This document shows positions 15,464 through 24,332 of a stretch of 64,000 bases of DNA, piece by piece. A model generated the notes under the pieces. That model was not told where the DNA came from. It saw nothing but the letters and a program-made list of their open reading frames with translations, and ran no database searches. The first letter of the stretch is position 1, and each line of letters begins with the position of its first letter. The translations under genes and the position numbers were made by a program. Source of the DNA: DASYLJ01 sp036009625. Lineage in GTDB: Bacteria; Desulfobacterota; Binatia; DP-6. The DNA lies in the NCBI GenBank assembly GCA_036009625.1, contig DASYLJ010000006.1, positions 27,500 to 91,499 on the forward strand, in the 5' to 3' direction.

Positions 15464-18400
15464 CTAGGGCACCGTGCGCGCCGCGCGCACGCACACCATC
15501 CCGAGCTTCGTCGTCGTCACCGCCGCCGGCCCGACGTCGTTGCTGATCGCCACGCTGCGCGTCGCCGGTCGCGGCGACACGCCCGACGCGCGATAGCACG
15601 CCAGATACGCCGACGGATCGCCGATCGCGTCGCCGTCGAGCCCCGCCGCCGCACACACCTGCTGCGGCCGCACCAGCAGGGCCGAGCGGCTCCCGAACGC
15701 ATCGACGAGACCCACGCCATGCCGTGCGAACTTCGGCGACGCCTTCGCCGCCTGGTAGCAGCGGAACGCATCGAGCAGCAGCGGCGACCCGACGCCGTCG
15801 GCCAGCGTCGGCACGCACACCGTGCGCGGCTTCACGACGTCGAGGGTGCGCTCGCCGAACGCGTCGTCGAGCCCGATGCGACGTCGCACGAACCCGCGCA
15901 CGCCCGACGTCTTGTAGCAGGTGAGCCGCGCGCCCGGATCGAGGCGTGGCGCACCGTCGATACCCACCGGCGTGCAGAAGGAATCGGGCTTGAGCAACAT
16001 CGTGGACGACGTCCCGAAGGCGTCGTCCACCTGCACCACGCGACGCACCATCGGCCCCACGCCGCGCGCCTTGTAGCAGGCGTAGTCGTCGAGCACGCGC
16101 GCCGTCGGCAACTGCACCACCTGCTGGAACGTCGGTCGGTTGATCCAGTGGATGGCCGGGACCGACGTGATGCCGGCAGCGGTGTGCTGCACGTCCTCGT
16201 CGGCGAGCTGCCGCCGCCAGTCGGCGACGTTCGCCGAGCCGAACTCGGTCTGCAGATCGGCCGCCGCCTGCGACAGCGCGCCCCACAGCGCGGTTCGGCA
16301 GGCGGCGAGCACACCGCCACCGCAGTAGACGCGCGACCACGGCGCCGTCACCGGACGACCCAGCACGCGGCGCAGATCTTTCTGCACCTGGCCGTAGACG
16401 CCGCCGTTGAACGCCGAGCCCCGGTGGATGACGCGGTCGCCGTCCTCCAGGCCGATGCGCATCGCGTTCAGCGCATCGCCCGACGTCGTGTCGAAGATGG
16501 CGTGCGCCAGGCGCGGCCACCACGCGTCGATGATCGCGGGCGATTGCGGATCGTCGTAGGCACCATCGTGATCGTGGTCGCGACGATGCGTCTCGGCAGC
16601 GAGCCAGGTCGCGAGCCGATTGCGCATGTCCTGCGCGCGCGCGTCGCTGCCCCCCGGCGCCGTCGGTCCCAGCACGTCGAGCAATAGGGCGAGCACCTCC
16701 TGACCACGCAGGTCGACGGTGCCGGCGTCCTCCATCGCGTCGATCAGGTCGGTGCGCTTCACTGGCCCCGCCGCCATCGCGGCCTCGACGCGGACGTCGA
16801 GCATCTGGCTGCGATAGACCGGGCCGTACGAGAACTCGCGATCGTTGGCACCGAACTGCGGCGCCTGCTTGTTGTTCCACGACGTCAGGTAGCCCTTCGC
16901 CGGATCGAGCTCGTACGGCTGCGCCGACGGTGGGATGAAGCCCTGCCAGTCCCACTGCCCCGTGCCCCACGCCGGCAGATACGGGTCGACCCCCGCCGCG
17001 CGCTGCGGGCAGCGGCAGGAGTGCTGGTACCCGATGTGGCGCGCGTCGATGTAGAACCAGTTGAACGTGTAGTCGACGCCCCCGGCCATCGCGGTGCGGA
17101 ACGCGTCGAAGCCGCTCGCCATGTAGTCGGGATCGTTGACGCGCCGGAAGCCGATCGCCGACCCCAGCTCGTTGCGGTAGGTCGAGCGCAGCGTCGCGAT
17201 GGCGATCGGCGTGCCGTCGGTGAGCGTGCCACGCGCGACGAGCGGCCCGTAGTGCTGCGTGCGCTCGACGCGCCACGACAGCACCAGGTCGGGACCGATG
17301 ATGGGCAGGCAGCCATCGTTGACCGCGCCGTCGAGGTCGCTGTCGACGGTGTCCGTGCACTGCAGCAGCAGCTCGGGCAGACCGACGGCGGGGCAGCCGT
17401 CGTTGACGAAGCCGTCGCCGTCGTCGTCCACCGCGTCGTTGCACTGCGTCTCGGCGATGGTCGGGATGCCGCCCGCGCTCGGCTTCGCGATCTGCACATG
17501 CTGGTAGCGCTCGATGGGCTCGCACGTGCCGTTGCGCAGATAGCCGAGCGAGCCGACGGTGGGCGCGCCGCCGCCGGGCTCGCACAGGCGCAGGACGAAC
17601 TGATCGATGTTGTCGGCGCCGGCGGACGTTGCCGAGAAGGCGTAGTCGCGGCCGCGGCCGAGCTGCACCCAGACGTCGGTGCCGGCGAACGACGCGCCGC
17701 GCGCGTCGATGCCGGGGCCATGCACGTCCTTCTCGACCAGGATCTGCGGCATGAAGTACGCCGTCTGCGGCCCGAAGACGGCGACCGGTGCGCCCGTATC
17801 GGTGTGGGCACCGCCGACCAGCAGCGCGTTGCTCATCGCTCCCGGAAAGCCGAGACCCGCTGCGAGGCCCGCGATGGCGTCGAGCAGCGACGACAGCGGC
17901 GGCCCCGTCACGTCGACGGGCGTCAGGCTGGCGCAGTCGACGTCGGGATGCGCCGCCGGGTTCACGGCGCCGAGGTTCGTCATGTACGGCGCCGGCTGGC
18001 TCGACGACGTCGGTGCCTCCGGGTCGTCGAAGAAGTGCAGATCGTCGAACACCGCGCGGGCCGTGGCGGCACTGCCGAGCGTCGTCGTCATCGCCTTCAG
18101 CCCGCAGTGGTTCAGCAGCTCGCCGCCGCCGCCCTTGCCGAAGATTCCGCCGACGAGCGACGCGATCGCCACCGCGTCCTCGAGCTTCCAGGTGGCCGGC
18201 ACCTGCTGCAGCGCCGGATACTCGGCGGGCAGCTTGGTCGCGTCGAGCAGCGCCTCGTTGATGAACTGGTTCACCCCGGCCGTGTAGGCGGCGAGATCGT
18301 CGTATGCGCCCTGGCCCTCCGGGCCGGCCGTGCGGATCGCCTCGATCTGCGCGGTCAGGTCGGCCTCCTTGTACGGTGCCAGCGCCAGCTGCTCGCGGTC

Positions 18401-18913
18401 CATGTGCTGGTTCGCGGGAGAGCCGCCGAGGAACTCCGACGTGCGGGCGCGGCCATAGTGGCGCAGGACGTCCATCAGGAAGAGGCGATCCTCGGCGCCG
18501 GTGTAGCCCTGCGCGAACATCGTCGCGTAGCGCGTCGTGCCGTAGATGTGGGGCACACCGAAGCCGGCGTCGCGGACGACGGTCACGCCGGCCATGGGCG
18601 AGTAAGTGCGGCCGATGTCGTCCTCACGCACGCCGAACGACGCGTCCTTGAAGAAGTCGAGGATGCGGTCCTCGGTCAGGCCGGGCGTGGCGTAGACCAG
18701 ATCGCCGTACATCCCGAGCTGGTCGATGACGTGCACCGGATACGTCCCCGCCGCGGCCTGGACGGCCTCGACCGCGTTCAGCGAACCCTTGGCTCCGGGA
18801 GGCAGGATATTGAGGAAGCCGGTCGCGTCCCCGAACTCCTGGTAGCGTCCGACGGTGGGCTGCGCGGCGGTCGTGGTCGCCAGCGCGAGGAGAATCAGCA
18901 CGATGGTCCGCAT
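15464..18913 (-). CDS. Penicillin acylase family N-terminal nucleophile hydrolase with inserted Asp-rich segment and C-terminal repeats
   Basis: This 1149-residue exported protein has a signal peptide (MRTIVLILLALATTTAAQ) and a penicillin-acylase core: VRDAGFGVPHIYGTTRYATM, EDRLFLMDVLRHYGRARTSE, then the autoproteolytic nucleophile Ser361 in GFPGAMSNALLVGG, and FGPQTAYFMPQIL. Family members hydrolyse amide bonds of acylated compounds such as acyl-homoserine lactones or beta-lactams. Two features are unusual. A segment at about 485-540 holds two Cys/Asp motifs (CNDAVDDDGDGFVNDGC and a relative), and about 210 C-terminal residues contain four ~53-residue repeats with one cysteine pair each. Family length is usually 750-850 without these additions. 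The substrate is unknown. Confidence 0.85.
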   Translation of the reverse strand: MRTIVLILLALATTTAAQPTVGRYQEFGDATGFLNILPPGAKGSLNAVEAVQAAAGTYPVHVIDQLGMYGDLVYATPGLTEDRILDFFKDASFGVREDDIGRTYSPMAGVTVVRDAGFGVPHIYGTTRYATMFAQGYTGAEDRLFLMDVLRHYGRARTSEFLGGSPANQHMDREQLALAPYKEADLTAQIEAIRTAGPEGQGAYDDLAAYTAGVNQFINEALLDATKLPAEYPALQQVPATWKLEDAVAIASLVGGIFGKGGGGELLNHCGLKAMTTTLGSAATARAVFDDLHFFDDPEAPTSSSQPAPYMTNLGAVNPAAHPDVDCASLTPVDVTGPPLSSLLDAIAGLAAGLGFPGAMSNALLVGGAHTDTGAPVAVFGPQTAYFMPQILVEKDVHGPGIDARGASFAGTDVWVQLGRGRDYAFSATSAGADNIDQFVLRLCEPGGGAPTVGSLGYLRNGTCEPIERYQHVQIAKPSAGGIPTIAETQCNDAVDDDGDGFVNDGCPAVGLPELLLQCTDTVDSDLDGAVNDGCLPIIGPDLVLSWRVERTQHYGPLVARGTLTDGTPIAIATLRSTYRNELGSAIGFRRVNDPDYMASGFDAFRTAMAGGVDYTFNWFYIDARHIGYQHSCRCPQRAAGVDPYLPAWGTGQWDWQGFIPPSAQPYELDPAKGYLTSWNNKQAPQFGANDREFSYGPVYRSQMLDVRVEAAMAAGPVKRTDLIDAMEDAGTVDLRGQEVLALLLDVLGPTAPGGSDARAQDMRNRLATWLAAETHRRDHDHDGAYDDPQSPAIIDAWWPRLAHAIFDTTSGDALNAMRIGLEDGDRVIHRGSAFNGGVYGQVQKDLRRVLGRPVTAPWSRVYCGGGVLAACRTALWGALSQAAADLQTEFGSANVADWRRQLADEDVQHTAAGITSVPAIHWINRPTFQQVVQLPTARVLDDYACYKARGVGPMVRRVVQVDDAFGTSSTMLLKPDSFCTPVGIDGAPRLDPGARLTCYKTSGVRGFVRRRIGLDDAFGERTLDVVKPRTVCVPTLADGVGSPLLLDAFRCYQAAKASPKFARHGVGLVDAFGSRSALLVRPQQVCAAAGLDGDAIGDPSAYLACYRASGVSPRPATRSVAISNDVGPAAVTTTKLGMVCVRAARTVP
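15467..16095 (-). repeat. Four tandem two-cysteine repeats at the acylase C-terminus
   Basis: Each unit starts with ACYK/TCYK/RCYQ/ACYR and ends with a C after a K/R-P (LKPDSFC, VKPRTVC, VRPQQVC, TKLGMVC). The same unit recurs in the beta-helix protein at 40133-41761. Confidence 0.7.
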
Positions 18914-18995
18914 GGAACGGGACAGTCGGATACGGGGGCATAGTCGCGCATCGCGTAGAACCGGGATATCGGGCCCCGCGATCGGGGATCGCCCG

Positions 18996-19024
18996 TTGAC
19001 GCTCCGCGCCGCGCCCCCTACGAT
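18996..19024 (+). promoter_or_regulatory. Promoter of pabB with very short leader
   Basis: TTGACG at 18996-19001, a 17-nt spacer and TACGAT at 19019-19024 are the best match to the sigma-70 consensus in the window. ATG 19036 lies 11 nt past the -10 box, leaving a leader of about 5 nt or none. Confidence 0.6.
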
Positions 19025-19035
19025 CCCGCGCGCCG

Positions 19036-20361
19036 ATGCCCCTCGTCCCGCTCGCGCTGCGCCGTGACCCGCTCGACGTGCTCGCGAGCCTGGCGTCCGA
19101 GCCCGGCGCGGTGCTGCTCGCGGTTCCCGATCCGACGCACCCGGTGACGTTGCTCGGCGCGCATCCGGTGGCGGAGCTGTGCATCGCCGAGGGCGACGAC
19201 GATCCGTTCACGGCGATCGCACGCTTCGTCGCCGACACGCCGGTCGATCCCGACCTGCCGTTTCCGCTCGCCGGCGGGGTCGTCGCCGCCCTCGCCTACG
19301 AGCTCGGGTCCGGGCAGGCGCCGCACGCCGCGCGCCATCCGTCGGACGCGCCGATCGCCGTCCTGCGCCGCTACGACCCGCTGCTCGTGTGGGATCACCG
19401 TCGCATGCAGTACGCGCTCCTGACGACCGACCCCTCGCGGCCGCGGCCGTCGTGGCTCGAGCGCGTCGCGATGCCGGTCGATCCGTGGACGGGCGCGCTC
19501 GGCGGGGCGCCACTGGCCGCCACGGTCCCGCCCGAGCGCTACCTCGCTGCCGCGCGACGCATCCTCGACTACCTCGCCGCCGGCGACGCGTACCAGGTGA
19601 ACCTCACCCAGCCCTTCGCGGCACCCCTCGCGGGCCCGGCCCATGCGCTGTTCGCGCGGTTGTGCCGCCTCCACCCCGTCCCGCGTGCCGCCTACCTCGA
19701 CCTGGGTGCGGCGCAGCTCGTCGGCAATTCTCCGGAACTGCTGCTCCGCCGTCGCGGACGTCGCGTCGAGACGCATCCGATCAAGGGCACGCGACCGCGC
19801 GGCGCCGACCCCGCCCGCGACGCGGCGCTGATCGCCGAGCTGCGTCGCGACCCGAAGGAGAACGCCGAGCACGTGATGATCGTCGACCTCGAGCGCAACG
19901 ACCTCGGCCGGGTATGCGCGCCCGGCAGCGTCACCGTCCAGGCGCTCGCCGACGTCGAGAGCCACGCCACGGTGCATCACCTCGTGTCGCGCGTGAGCGG
20001 CTCGCTGCGCGCCGACACCGGTCTCGCCGACGTGCTGGCGGCGATCTTTCCGGGCGGATCGATCACCGGTGCGCCCAAGATCCGCGCCATGGAGATCATC
20101 GCAGAGCTCGAGGACGGACCGCGCGGCGTCTACACGGGCGCGCTCGGCCTGCTCGACCCGCGCGGCGACGTCGAGCTCGCACTGCCGATCCGGACCGGCG
20201 TCGTGCGCGATGGCGTCGTGCGCTGGCATGCCGGCGGCGGCATCGTCGCCGATTCGTCCCCCGAGCGCGAGCTGGCCGAGGCCTGGCTCAAGACCGCCGC
20301 CCTCCGCCTCGCCCTCGGCGAACGCCTGCACCCGGAGCTCGAACAGTGCTCGTCTGGCTGA
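19036..20361 (+). CDS. pabB: Aminodeoxychorismate synthase component I
   Basis: This 441-residue chorismate-binding enzyme makes 4-amino-4-deoxychorismate for folate. PIKGT at 248-252, with Lys250 as nucleophile, distinguishes it from anthranilate synthase (PIAGT). Other landmarks are AGDAYQVNLTQPF, RNDLGRVC, ESHATVHHLVS and FPGGSITGAPKIRAMEII. No glutaminase partner (pabA) is next to it, so the amidotransferase must be elsewhere. The downstream pabC start overlaps its end by 16 nt. ATG 19036 is close behind a strong promoter and has no ribosome site. Confidence 0.93.
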   Translation: MPLVPLALRRDPLDVLASLASEPGAVLLAVPDPTHPVTLLGAHPVAELCIAEGDDDPFTAIARFVADTPVDPDLPFPLAGGVVAALAYELGSGQAPHAARHPSDAPIAVLRRYDPLLVWDHRRMQYALLTTDPSRPRPSWLERVAMPVDPWTGALGGAPLAATVPPERYLAAARRILDYLAAGDAYQVNLTQPFAAPLAGPAHALFARLCRLHPVPRAAYLDLGAAQLVGNSPELLLRRRGRRVETHPIKGTRPRGADPARDAALIAELRRDPKENAEHVMIVDLERNDLGRVCAPGSVTVQALADVESHATVHHLVSRVSGSLRADTGLADVLAAIFPGGSITGAPKIRAMEIIAELEDGPRGVYTGALGLLDPRGDVELALPIRTGVVRDGVVRWHAGGGIVADSSPERELAEAWLKTAALRLALGERLHPELEQCSSG

Positions 20362-21236
20362 ACGGTCGCTTCCAGGACGCCCGTACCGCCCGCGTCGCGG
20401 CGACGGACCGCGGCCTTCTGCACGGCGACGGTGTCTATGACACGTGGCGCACGTACGACGGCGTCCCGTTCGCCGTGCCGGCGCACATCCGCCGATTGAC
20501 GGCGGCCACCCGCATGCTCGGCCTCCCGGCGCCCGGTGCCGCCGCCGTGTGGGAGCAGCGCACCCGCGCGCTGGTCACGCGCAACCACCTCACCGACGCC
20601 ACGATCCGGCTGACGATCACCCGCGGCGACGCCGGCGACGCGCTGGTGCCGAGCCGTCCGGCGCCCCCGACGATCCTGCTGACGCTGCGCACGCTGCCGC
20701 CCGATCTGGACGCACTGCAGGCGCGCGGCATCGCCGCCGTGCTGCTCCCGTTCGGACGGGACGCGGCAGCCCCATGGGCGGGCTTCAAGACGATCGGGCA
20801 TCCGAGCGCCGTCGTCGGCCGCATGCTGGCGGCCCGTAAGGGCGCCGGTGAAGGACTCTACGTCAACGTCGCGGGCGAGGTCACGGAAGCAACGACGGCG
20901 AACGTGTTCGTCGTCGTCGGCGACACCGTCTGGACCCCACCGGCACGTGGCGACGTGCTGGGCGGCGTGACGCGCGATCTCGTGCTCCGCCTCGCCCGCG
21001 CCGCGGGACTCACCGTGCGCGAGGCGGCGCTGCCCCTGGCCCGCGTGCGCGCGGCGCGCGAGCTCTTCGTCACCGCGTCGACGGTGGAGGTGCTACCCGT
21101 GGTGCGGCTGGACGGCCGGCAAGTGGGTGACGGCCGAGCCGGGCCGGTGACCATCCGTCTGCAGGAGGCGTACCGCGCGGCCGTGCAGCGACAAATGTCG
21201 CGCGCGGCAAGTGCAACCCGACGCCGGAATCGCTAG
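20346..21236 (+). CDS. pabC: Aminodeoxychorismate lyase / class IV aminotransferase
   Basis: This 296-residue fold-type IV PLP enzyme has the usual N-terminal LVWLNGRFQDARTARVAATDRG motif split across LLHGDGVYDTWRTYDG, the PLP lysine Lys148 in GFKTIGHPSAVVGR, and EATTANVFVVVGD. It would release pyruvate from aminodeoxychorismate to give p-aminobenzoate. The start is GTG 20346, inside the end of pabB; no ATG fits the conserved N-terminus. The overlap and the pathway match point to an operon. A D-amino-acid or branched-chain aminotransferase is the alternative, but linkage to pabB supports PabC. Confidence 0.85.
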   Translation: MLVWLNGRFQDARTARVAATDRGLLHGDGVYDTWRTYDGVPFAVPAHIRRLTAATRMLGLPAPGAAAVWEQRTRALVTRNHLTDATIRLTITRGDAGDALVPSRPAPPTILLTLRTLPPDLDALQARGIAAVLLPFGRDAAAPWAGFKTIGHPSAVVGRMLAARKGAGEGLYVNVAGEVTEATTANVFVVVGDTVWTPPARGDVLGGVTRDLVLRLARAAGLTVREAALPLARVRAARELFVTASTVEVLPVVRLDGRQVGDGRAGPVTIRLQEAYRAAVQRQMSRAASATRRRNR

Positions 21237-21271
21237 AGTCCGTCCGCCATCGGGCGATCGGGGAGGTGCGG

Positions 21272-22705
21272 ATGACGTGGCGGGAGCAGATGTTCACGGT
21301 GAAGCCGGTGGCGACGCTACTGGCCGAGATGAACAGCGACAACGGGTTGCGTCGCGTTCTCGGACCCGTCGCACTCACGTCGCTCGGCGTGGGCTGCATC
21401 ATCGGCGCCGGCATCTTCGTGCTGACGGGCCTCGCGGCGAACCAGTACGCGGGACCGGGCCTGGTGCTCTCGTTCATCATCGCCGGCTTCGGCTGCACGC
21501 TGGCGGGCCTCTGCTACGCCGAGTTCGCCTCGATGGTGCCGGTGGCGGGCAGCGCCTACACCTACACCTACGCCACCCTCGGCGAGCTCATGGCCTGGAT
21601 CATCGGGTGGGACCTCCTGCTCGAGTATGCGGTGGCATCGAGCACGGTGGCGCACGGCTGGTCGCACTACTTCGTGTCGTTCCTCGGAATCTTCGACATC
21701 GTGCTGCCACAGGCGTGGATCGCCAATCCCTTCGACTTCGATCCCACCACGCAGACCTGGGTCGCCACCGGCGCCTACCTGAACCTGCCCGCGGCCATCG
21801 TCGTCCTGCTCATCACCTGCGTGCTCGTCATCGGCATCAAGGAGAGCGCCCGGTTCAACTCCGCGATGGTCATCCTGAAGCTCGCCGTCGTGCTCTTCGT
21901 CATCGTCGTGGGCGCCGGCTACATCGAGACCGAGAACTGGCAGCCGTTCCTGCCCTACGGCATGAGCGGCGTCTTGAAAGGCTCGGCGTACATCTTCTTC
22001 GCGTACATCGGCTTCGACTCGGTCTCGACGCACGCCGAGGAGGCACGCAACCCGCAGCGCGACGTGCCGATCGGCATCATCGCGTCGCTCACCCTGTGCA
22101 CCATCCTCTACATCCTGGTTGCCGGCGTCCTCACCGGCATGGTGCCGTACTACGAGATCGACATCGACGCCCCGGTGGCCGACGCGTTCCGGCAGCGCGG
22201 CCTCCATGCCGCCGAGCTCTTGATCTCGGTGGGCGCAGTCGTCGGCATCACCAGCGTGCTCCTGGTCCTGATGCTCAGCGCTGCCCGCATCCTGCTGGCG
22301 CTGGCGCGCGACGGGCTCATCTCGCGCGACTTCTTCGGCGCCGTGCACCCGAAGTACCGCACGCCCCACAAGGCCACGATCCTGGTCGGCGTGTTCGTCG
22401 CCATCGTCGGCGCCACGTTCCCGCTGAAGCTGCTCGCCGACCTGGTCAACATCGGGACGCTGATGGCGTTCGTCGTGGTGTGCGCCGCGGTCATCATCAT
22501 GCGTCGCACGAACCCCGACCTGCCCCGCCCGTTCCGCACGCCGTTCATGCCGTGGGTGCCGATCGGCGGCATGATCATGAACCTCGGCATGATGTTCTCG
22601 CTCGGCTGGGAGAACTGGCTGCGGCTCGTGGTGTGGCTGCTGATCGGGCTCGTCGTCTACATGATGTACGGCCGCCACCACAGCCGACTGCGCACGGGCG
22701 TGTAG
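21272..22705 (+). CDS. APC superfamily cationic amino acid permease (YfnA/CAT-like)
   Basis: This 477-residue membrane protein has about 12 hydrophobic segments. Family landmarks are LGVGCIIGAGIFVLTG in helix 1, PVAGSAYTYTYATLGEL and FFAYIGFDSVSTHAEEARNP, the consensus of CAT-type amino acid transporters. It imports or exchanges amino acids across the inner membrane. GGAGG at 21262-21266 is 5 nt before ATG 21272; an in-frame GTG at 21266 overlaps the ribosome site and is rejected. It follows pabC by 35 bp and converges with the serine hydrolase. Confidence 0.9.
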   Translation: MTWREQMFTVKPVATLLAEMNSDNGLRRVLGPVALTSLGVGCIIGAGIFVLTGLAANQYAGPGLVLSFIIAGFGCTLAGLCYAEFASMVPVAGSAYTYTYATLGELMAWIIGWDLLLEYAVASSTVAHGWSHYFVSFLGIFDIVLPQAWIANPFDFDPTTQTWVATGAYLNLPAAIVVLLITCVLVIGIKESARFNSAMVILKLAVVLFVIVVGAGYIETENWQPFLPYGMSGVLKGSAYIFFAYIGFDSVSTHAEEARNPQRDVPIGIIASLTLCTILYILVAGVLTGMVPYYEIDIDAPVADAFRQRGLHAAELLISVGAVVGITSVLLVLMLSAARILLALARDGLISRDFFGAVHPKYRTPHKATILVGVFVAIVGATFPLKLLADLVNIGTLMAFVVVCAAVIIMRRTNPDLPRPFRTPFMPWVPIGGMIMNLGMMFSLGWENWLRLVVWLLIGLVVYMMYGRHHSRLRTGV

Positions 22706-22708
22706 CCT

Positions 22709-23893
22709 CTAAGCGGCCGCGTAGGTCGCGTCGATCAGCGCCACCGCGCGCGGATCCAGCAGGATGTGCGGGCCCATGCGGTTCACGACGTAGCCGAAGC
22801 CGATGCGCGCGTCGGGATCGGCGAAGCCGAGATGCCCGCCCGCGCCCGGGTGGCCGAAGGCGCGCGGGTTCGGGCCGAACTTCGTGTCGGCCGCATCCTG
22901 CGACAGCATGAAGCCCTGACCGAAGCGCGTCGACACGTGCAGCACGAGGTCGGGACCCCGCGACTGCTGGTCGTGGCAGCGCGCGATGCCCGCGGCATCG
23001 AGCAGCTGGACGCCATCCTGCTCGCCGCCGACGGCGAGCGCGCCGTAGATGCGCGCCATGGCGCGTGCGTTGGCGTGGCCGTTCGCGCCGGGAATCTCCG
23101 CCGAGCGCCACGCCGCATTGTTGACGCCGAACGCCATCGACGGCGGATTCATGAACGCACGCGCCGAGACGCCCTCGGGATCGGACATGATGATGATGCC
23201 GAGCTGCGGTCCGTCGGCATCGGGCGACGGCATCGGGATAATACCCATCTCGCCGACGCGTCCGTGGTGATGTTCGGCGAGGCCGATGTGGAAGTCGGCG
23301 CCGAGGGGCTCGGCCACGTGCTCGCGGAAGTAGGTGCCGAGGCTCTTCCCCGTGACCCGACGCACCACCTCACCGACGAGCCAGCCGAACGTGACGGCGT
23401 GATAGCCGTGCGCCGTTCCGGGCGTCCACCACGGCTCCTGCGCCGCGAGTGCGGCGGTCATGGCGTTCCAGTCGTAGAGCGCCTCGTTCGGCAGGATGTT
23501 CTTCACCGCCGGCAGGCCGGCACGATGCCCGAGCAGCCAGCGTACGGGCAGCTCGGCCTTCCCCGCCTGCGCGAACTCGGGCCAGTACTTCGCCACCGGC
23601 GCGTCGAGATCGAGCGTCCCCTCCGACACCAGCCGCTGCGCGCACAGCGCGGTCATGCCCTTGGTGCACGAGTAGACGTTGACGATCGTGTCGCGCTCCC
23701 ACGGCTGCGTGTGCGCCTGGTCGGCCTGACCCGCCCACAGATCGACCACCGACTCGCCGTCCACGGTGATCGCCACCGCAGCACCGATTTCGTCGCGCGT
23801 ACGGAAGTTCTCGAGGAACGCGTCGCGGACGCGCGTGAAGCGGGGATCGCAGTGGCCGTGGACGGTGGGATCGGTCGACATGGCCTGGGGCAT
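22709..23893 (-). CDS. Serine hydrolase of the class C beta-lactamase / EstB esterase family
   Basis: This 394-residue cytoplasmic-looking protein has the catalytic SxxK in YSCTKG (Ser75, Lys78), a Tyr motif in GYHAVTFGWLVGE, and a C-terminal HPGAGG in place of KTG. VHGHCDPRFTRVRDAFLENF is typical of the EstB-like esterase branch rather than of true beta-lactamases. It has no signal peptide, which also argues for an intracellular esterase. Starts at 23893 (MPQAMSTD) and 23881 (MSTD) are both possible; neither has a ribosome site. The natural substrate is unknown. Confidence 0.85.
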   Translation of the reverse strand: MPQAMSTDPTVHGHCDPRFTRVRDAFLENFRTRDEIGAAVAITVDGESVVDLWAGQADQAHTQPWERDTIVNVYSCTKGMTALCAQRLVSEGTLDLDAPVAKYWPEFAQAGKAELPVRWLLGHRAGLPAVKNILPNEALYDWNAMTAALAAQEPWWTPGTAHGYHAVTFGWLVGEVVRRVTGKSLGTYFREHVAEPLGADFHIGLAEHHHGRVGEMGIIPMPSPDADGPQLGIIIMSDPEGVSARAFMNPPSMAFGVNNAAWRSAEIPGANGHANARAMARIYGALAVGGEQDGVQLLDAAGIARCHDQQSRGPDLVLHVSTRFGQGFMLSQDAADTKFGPNPRAFGHPGAGGHLGFADPDARIGFGYVVNRMGPHILLDPRAVALIDATYAAA

Positions 23894-23921
23894 ACCGTCT
23901 GCCCGCGGCGTGTGTCCAGGC

Positions 23922-24254
23922 TCACGGCGCGCGACGGGCGGCCCAGCGGCGCGCCCACGCGTCGAGCGGACCGAGCCGCGTGCACAGCTCGCGGCCCTCC
24001 GTCGTGAGGGCGTATCCGCCCCCGTCCTGCAGCACGACGAGGCCCGCCTCGCGCAGCTCCGCGAGGCGCGTGTTGAGCGCCGTCGGCGAGATGCCGCCGC
24101 CGCGCTCCTGCAGCGCGCGGAAGCCGAGCGCCTCGGTGCGCAGCTCCCACAGCACGCGCAGCGCCCAGCGCCGACCCAGCAGGTCGAGCAGCGCCATGAT
24201 CGGACGTCCCGTCGTCGATCCCCGGACCGGCCGGCCGGGCTTCGGTGTCGCCAT
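23922..24254 (-). CDS. HxlR family winged-helix transcriptional regulator
   Basis: This 110-residue regulator has the HxlR signature: ALLDLLGRRWALRVLWELRT, GFRALQERGGGISPTALNTR as recognition helix, and a wing ending GGGYALTTEGREL. HxlR proteins act as dimers and sense reactive electrophiles or redox state, often controlling a divergent detoxifying enzyme. The usual conserved N-terminal cysteine is not present here. It is divergent from the CxxC carboxymuconolactone-decarboxylase-like gene, with two matching palindromic sites in the 78-bp gap, so it probably controls both. Confidence 0.88.
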   Translation of the reverse strand: MATPKPGRPVRGSTTGRPIMALLDLLGRRWALRVLWELRTEALGFRALQERGGGISPTALNTRLAELREAGLVVLQDGGGYALTTEGRELCTRLGPLDAWARRWAARRAP

Positions 24255-24265
24255 GCCACCCCCTT

Positions 24266-24312
24266 GCGCTACCGAAACAGTAGCGGTAGCTCAGCGCTAC
24301 CGAATGTGTAGC
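24266..24312. promoter_or_regulatory. Tandem palindromic operator for the HxlR regulator
   Basis: Two 19-nt sites, GCGCTACCGAAACAGTAGC at 24266-24284 and GCGCTACCGAATGTGTAGC at 24294-24312, are spaced 28 bp apart. Each contains GCTAC and GTAGC arms around 7 bases. A further GGTAGC at 24285-24290 pairs with GCTACC at 24296-24301. They fill the gap between the divergent regulator and target genes. Confidence 0.75.
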
Positions 24313-24332
24313 ACCACGAAGGGAGTCTCGCC

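Noticed and set aside
22709..23893. True class C beta-lactamase
   Set aside because: No signal peptide and HPGAGG in place of KTG; esterase-branch sequence.
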